DNA of 22,372 bases, taken from JAIBJN01 sp035461525 (GTDB lineage Bacteria > Actinomycetota > Thermoleophilia > Gaiellales > Gaiellaceae). The notes beneath the pieces were generated by a model that ran no database searches, had not been told where the DNA came from, and saw nothing but the letters and a program-made list of their open reading frames with translations. Location: assembly GCA_035461525.1 (NCBI GenBank), contig DATHVD010000017.1:1-22372 (forward strand), in the 5' to 3' direction. Shown here one piece after another: positions 21,570 to 22,372 of this stretch. The position numbers were made by a program, and so were the translations under genes. Within the stretch, counting starts at the first letter, position 1. Each line of letters begins with the position of its first letter.

Positions 21570-22372
21570 TCAGGGGACGAGCGAGAGGACGTTCGCCGTT
21601 CCGCGGGTGAGCGTGCTGGTGAACTTCCAGTCGGCCTCGGCGTCGTCGGTGTCCTGCCCGTCGGGGATCCTGCTGAGGGAGCCCTCGACGGTGTTCGAGT
21701 CGGCTACGGAGGCGGGCAGCATCGTCCCCTCGACGAGGCTGTACGTCTTCCCGTCGATCACGGCGCTCGTGATCGGGCCCTCATAGGAGAGGGCGTCGAG
21801 GAGGATCCCCGCGCCGGTCTCGATCAGGGCGACGCCGTCCGGCGCCCCGTTCTGCGCGTCGATGGGGACGACGAGGTGGCCGCCGGCGTCCAGCGTCCCG
21901 GAGAGCGCCGCCCGCCGGTACTCGAGCCCGTCGGTGCCGTCCACGAACACGAGCGCGATGCCCGTCAGCTCCGCCGGCTCGCTGCCGACGTTCTTGAGCT
22001 CGACGTAGCCGTCTCCGTCAGCCCCGACCTGGTCGTAGTCGATCTCGTTGATGACCACCTTCGCGGCCGGCGGGGGCGGAGGGGGCGGCGGGGGCGGCGG
22101 CGGGCTCCCGCCGGCGATGCAGCGGAAGAGGACGGTGTCGTCGCCCGCTCGGTCGAGCGCGACCTTCCCCGCCTCGCCGCCGTCGGCGGTGCAGGGGATG
22201 CCCTCCATGTCCTCGAGCTTCGTCAGGCCCGCTCCGGGATCGCCCTTCGGGCCGGGTGGGCCGGCCGGGCCCGGCTCGCCGGGCGTGCCCTGGACGTTCC
22301 ACGAGATGGCCTGCTCCTTCGCCCGGCACGCCGCCGGGCCGGAGACGATCCGGATCCAGCCTCCGTTCGGGT
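21570..22372 (-). CDS. Secreted-type protein with collagen-like, poly-proline and lamin-tail segments (5' partial)
   Basis: The frame is open to the right edge of the window, so the N-terminus (probably a signal peptide) is missing and the ATG at 22208 is internal. The visible 267 residues begin with GGWIRIVSGPAACRAKEQAI. A collagen-like Gly-x-y run of about seven triplets follows (GTPGEPGPAGPPGPKGDPG), then a Cys-containing linker (EGIPCTADGG) and twelve consecutive prolines. A lamin-tail domain comes next (VVINEIDYDQVGADGDGYVE, then LVFVDGTDG), ending in SLVP. Lamin-tail domains in bacteria occur on secreted nucleases and surface proteins and may bind other proteins or DNA; no catalytic domain is seen. 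The hairpin at 21527-21560 terminates it. Confidence 0.8.
   Translation of the reverse strand, partial: PNGGWIRIVSGPAACRAKEQAISWNVQGTPGEPGPAGPPGPKGDPGAGLTKLEDMEGIPCTADGGEAGKVALDRAGDDTVLFRCIAGGSPPPPPPPPPPPPAAKVVINEIDYDQVGADGDGYVELKNVGSEPAELTGIALVFVDGTDGLEYRRAALSGTLDAGGHLVVPIDAQNGAPDGVALIETGAGILLDALSYEGPITSAVIDGKTYSLVEGTMLPASVADSNTVEGSLSRIPDGQDTDDAEADWKFTSTLTRGTANVLSLVP

Overview
The window is about 70% G+C and reads as chromosomal DNA of a high-GC actinobacterium. A deep-branching Thermoleophilia member (Gaiella or Solirubrobacter-like) is my best guess. That rests on general resemblance: a 180-kDa-type NAD-glutamate dehydrogenase, a TadB/TadC pair, a CarH-like B12 regulator, and a secreted protein with collagen-like and lamin-tail segments. 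It is inference, since no rRNA or marker gene is present. No tRNA, rRNA, insertion sequence, phage gene or CRISPR array was found.

Layout, left to right. Positions 1-3497 (+) hold the end of a Tad/Flp pilus secretion locus: a TadB-like protein whose 5' end is probably outside the window, TadC, and a 475-residue heptad-repeat coiled-coil protein. A Nudix protein (3494-4186, -) converges on it, and the two genes share the bases CTAG as overlapping stops. Positions 4200-5300 carry two decayed relatives of the next gene. That gene (5448-7244, -) is intact and encodes a secreted two-module RTX-like protein with a strong hairpin terminator. A type IB topoisomerase (7403-8449, +) is divergent from it.

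A CarH-like MerR/B12 regulator (8454-9350, -) is divergent from a two-gene operon (9409-10799, +) encoding an unknown protein and an atypical SDR oxidoreductase. An 11-bp direct repeat lies between them. Next come a flavoprotein with the complete iodotyrosine-deiodinase active-site signature (10824-11492, -), an 82-residue two-helix membrane protein (11594-11842, -) and the 1629-residue glutamate dehydrogenase (11905-16794, -).

Upstream of the dehydrogenase, and on the same strand, lies a compact cluster (20678 down to 16868): response regulator, histidine kinase, two small secreted Asp/Arg-rich proteins that share a C-x4-H-x2-D-P-x-C motif, and a lipoprotein with two cupredoxin domains. Overlapping start/stop codons couple regulator to kinase and the second Asp-rich protein to the cupredoxin. 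This looks like a self-contained envelope metal or redox-sensing system, and it is the best candidate here for something undescribed. Beyond it are a divergent coiled-coil protein (20796-21524, +), a bidirectional hairpin terminator, and a partial secreted protein with collagen-like, poly-proline and lamin-tail segments running off the right end.
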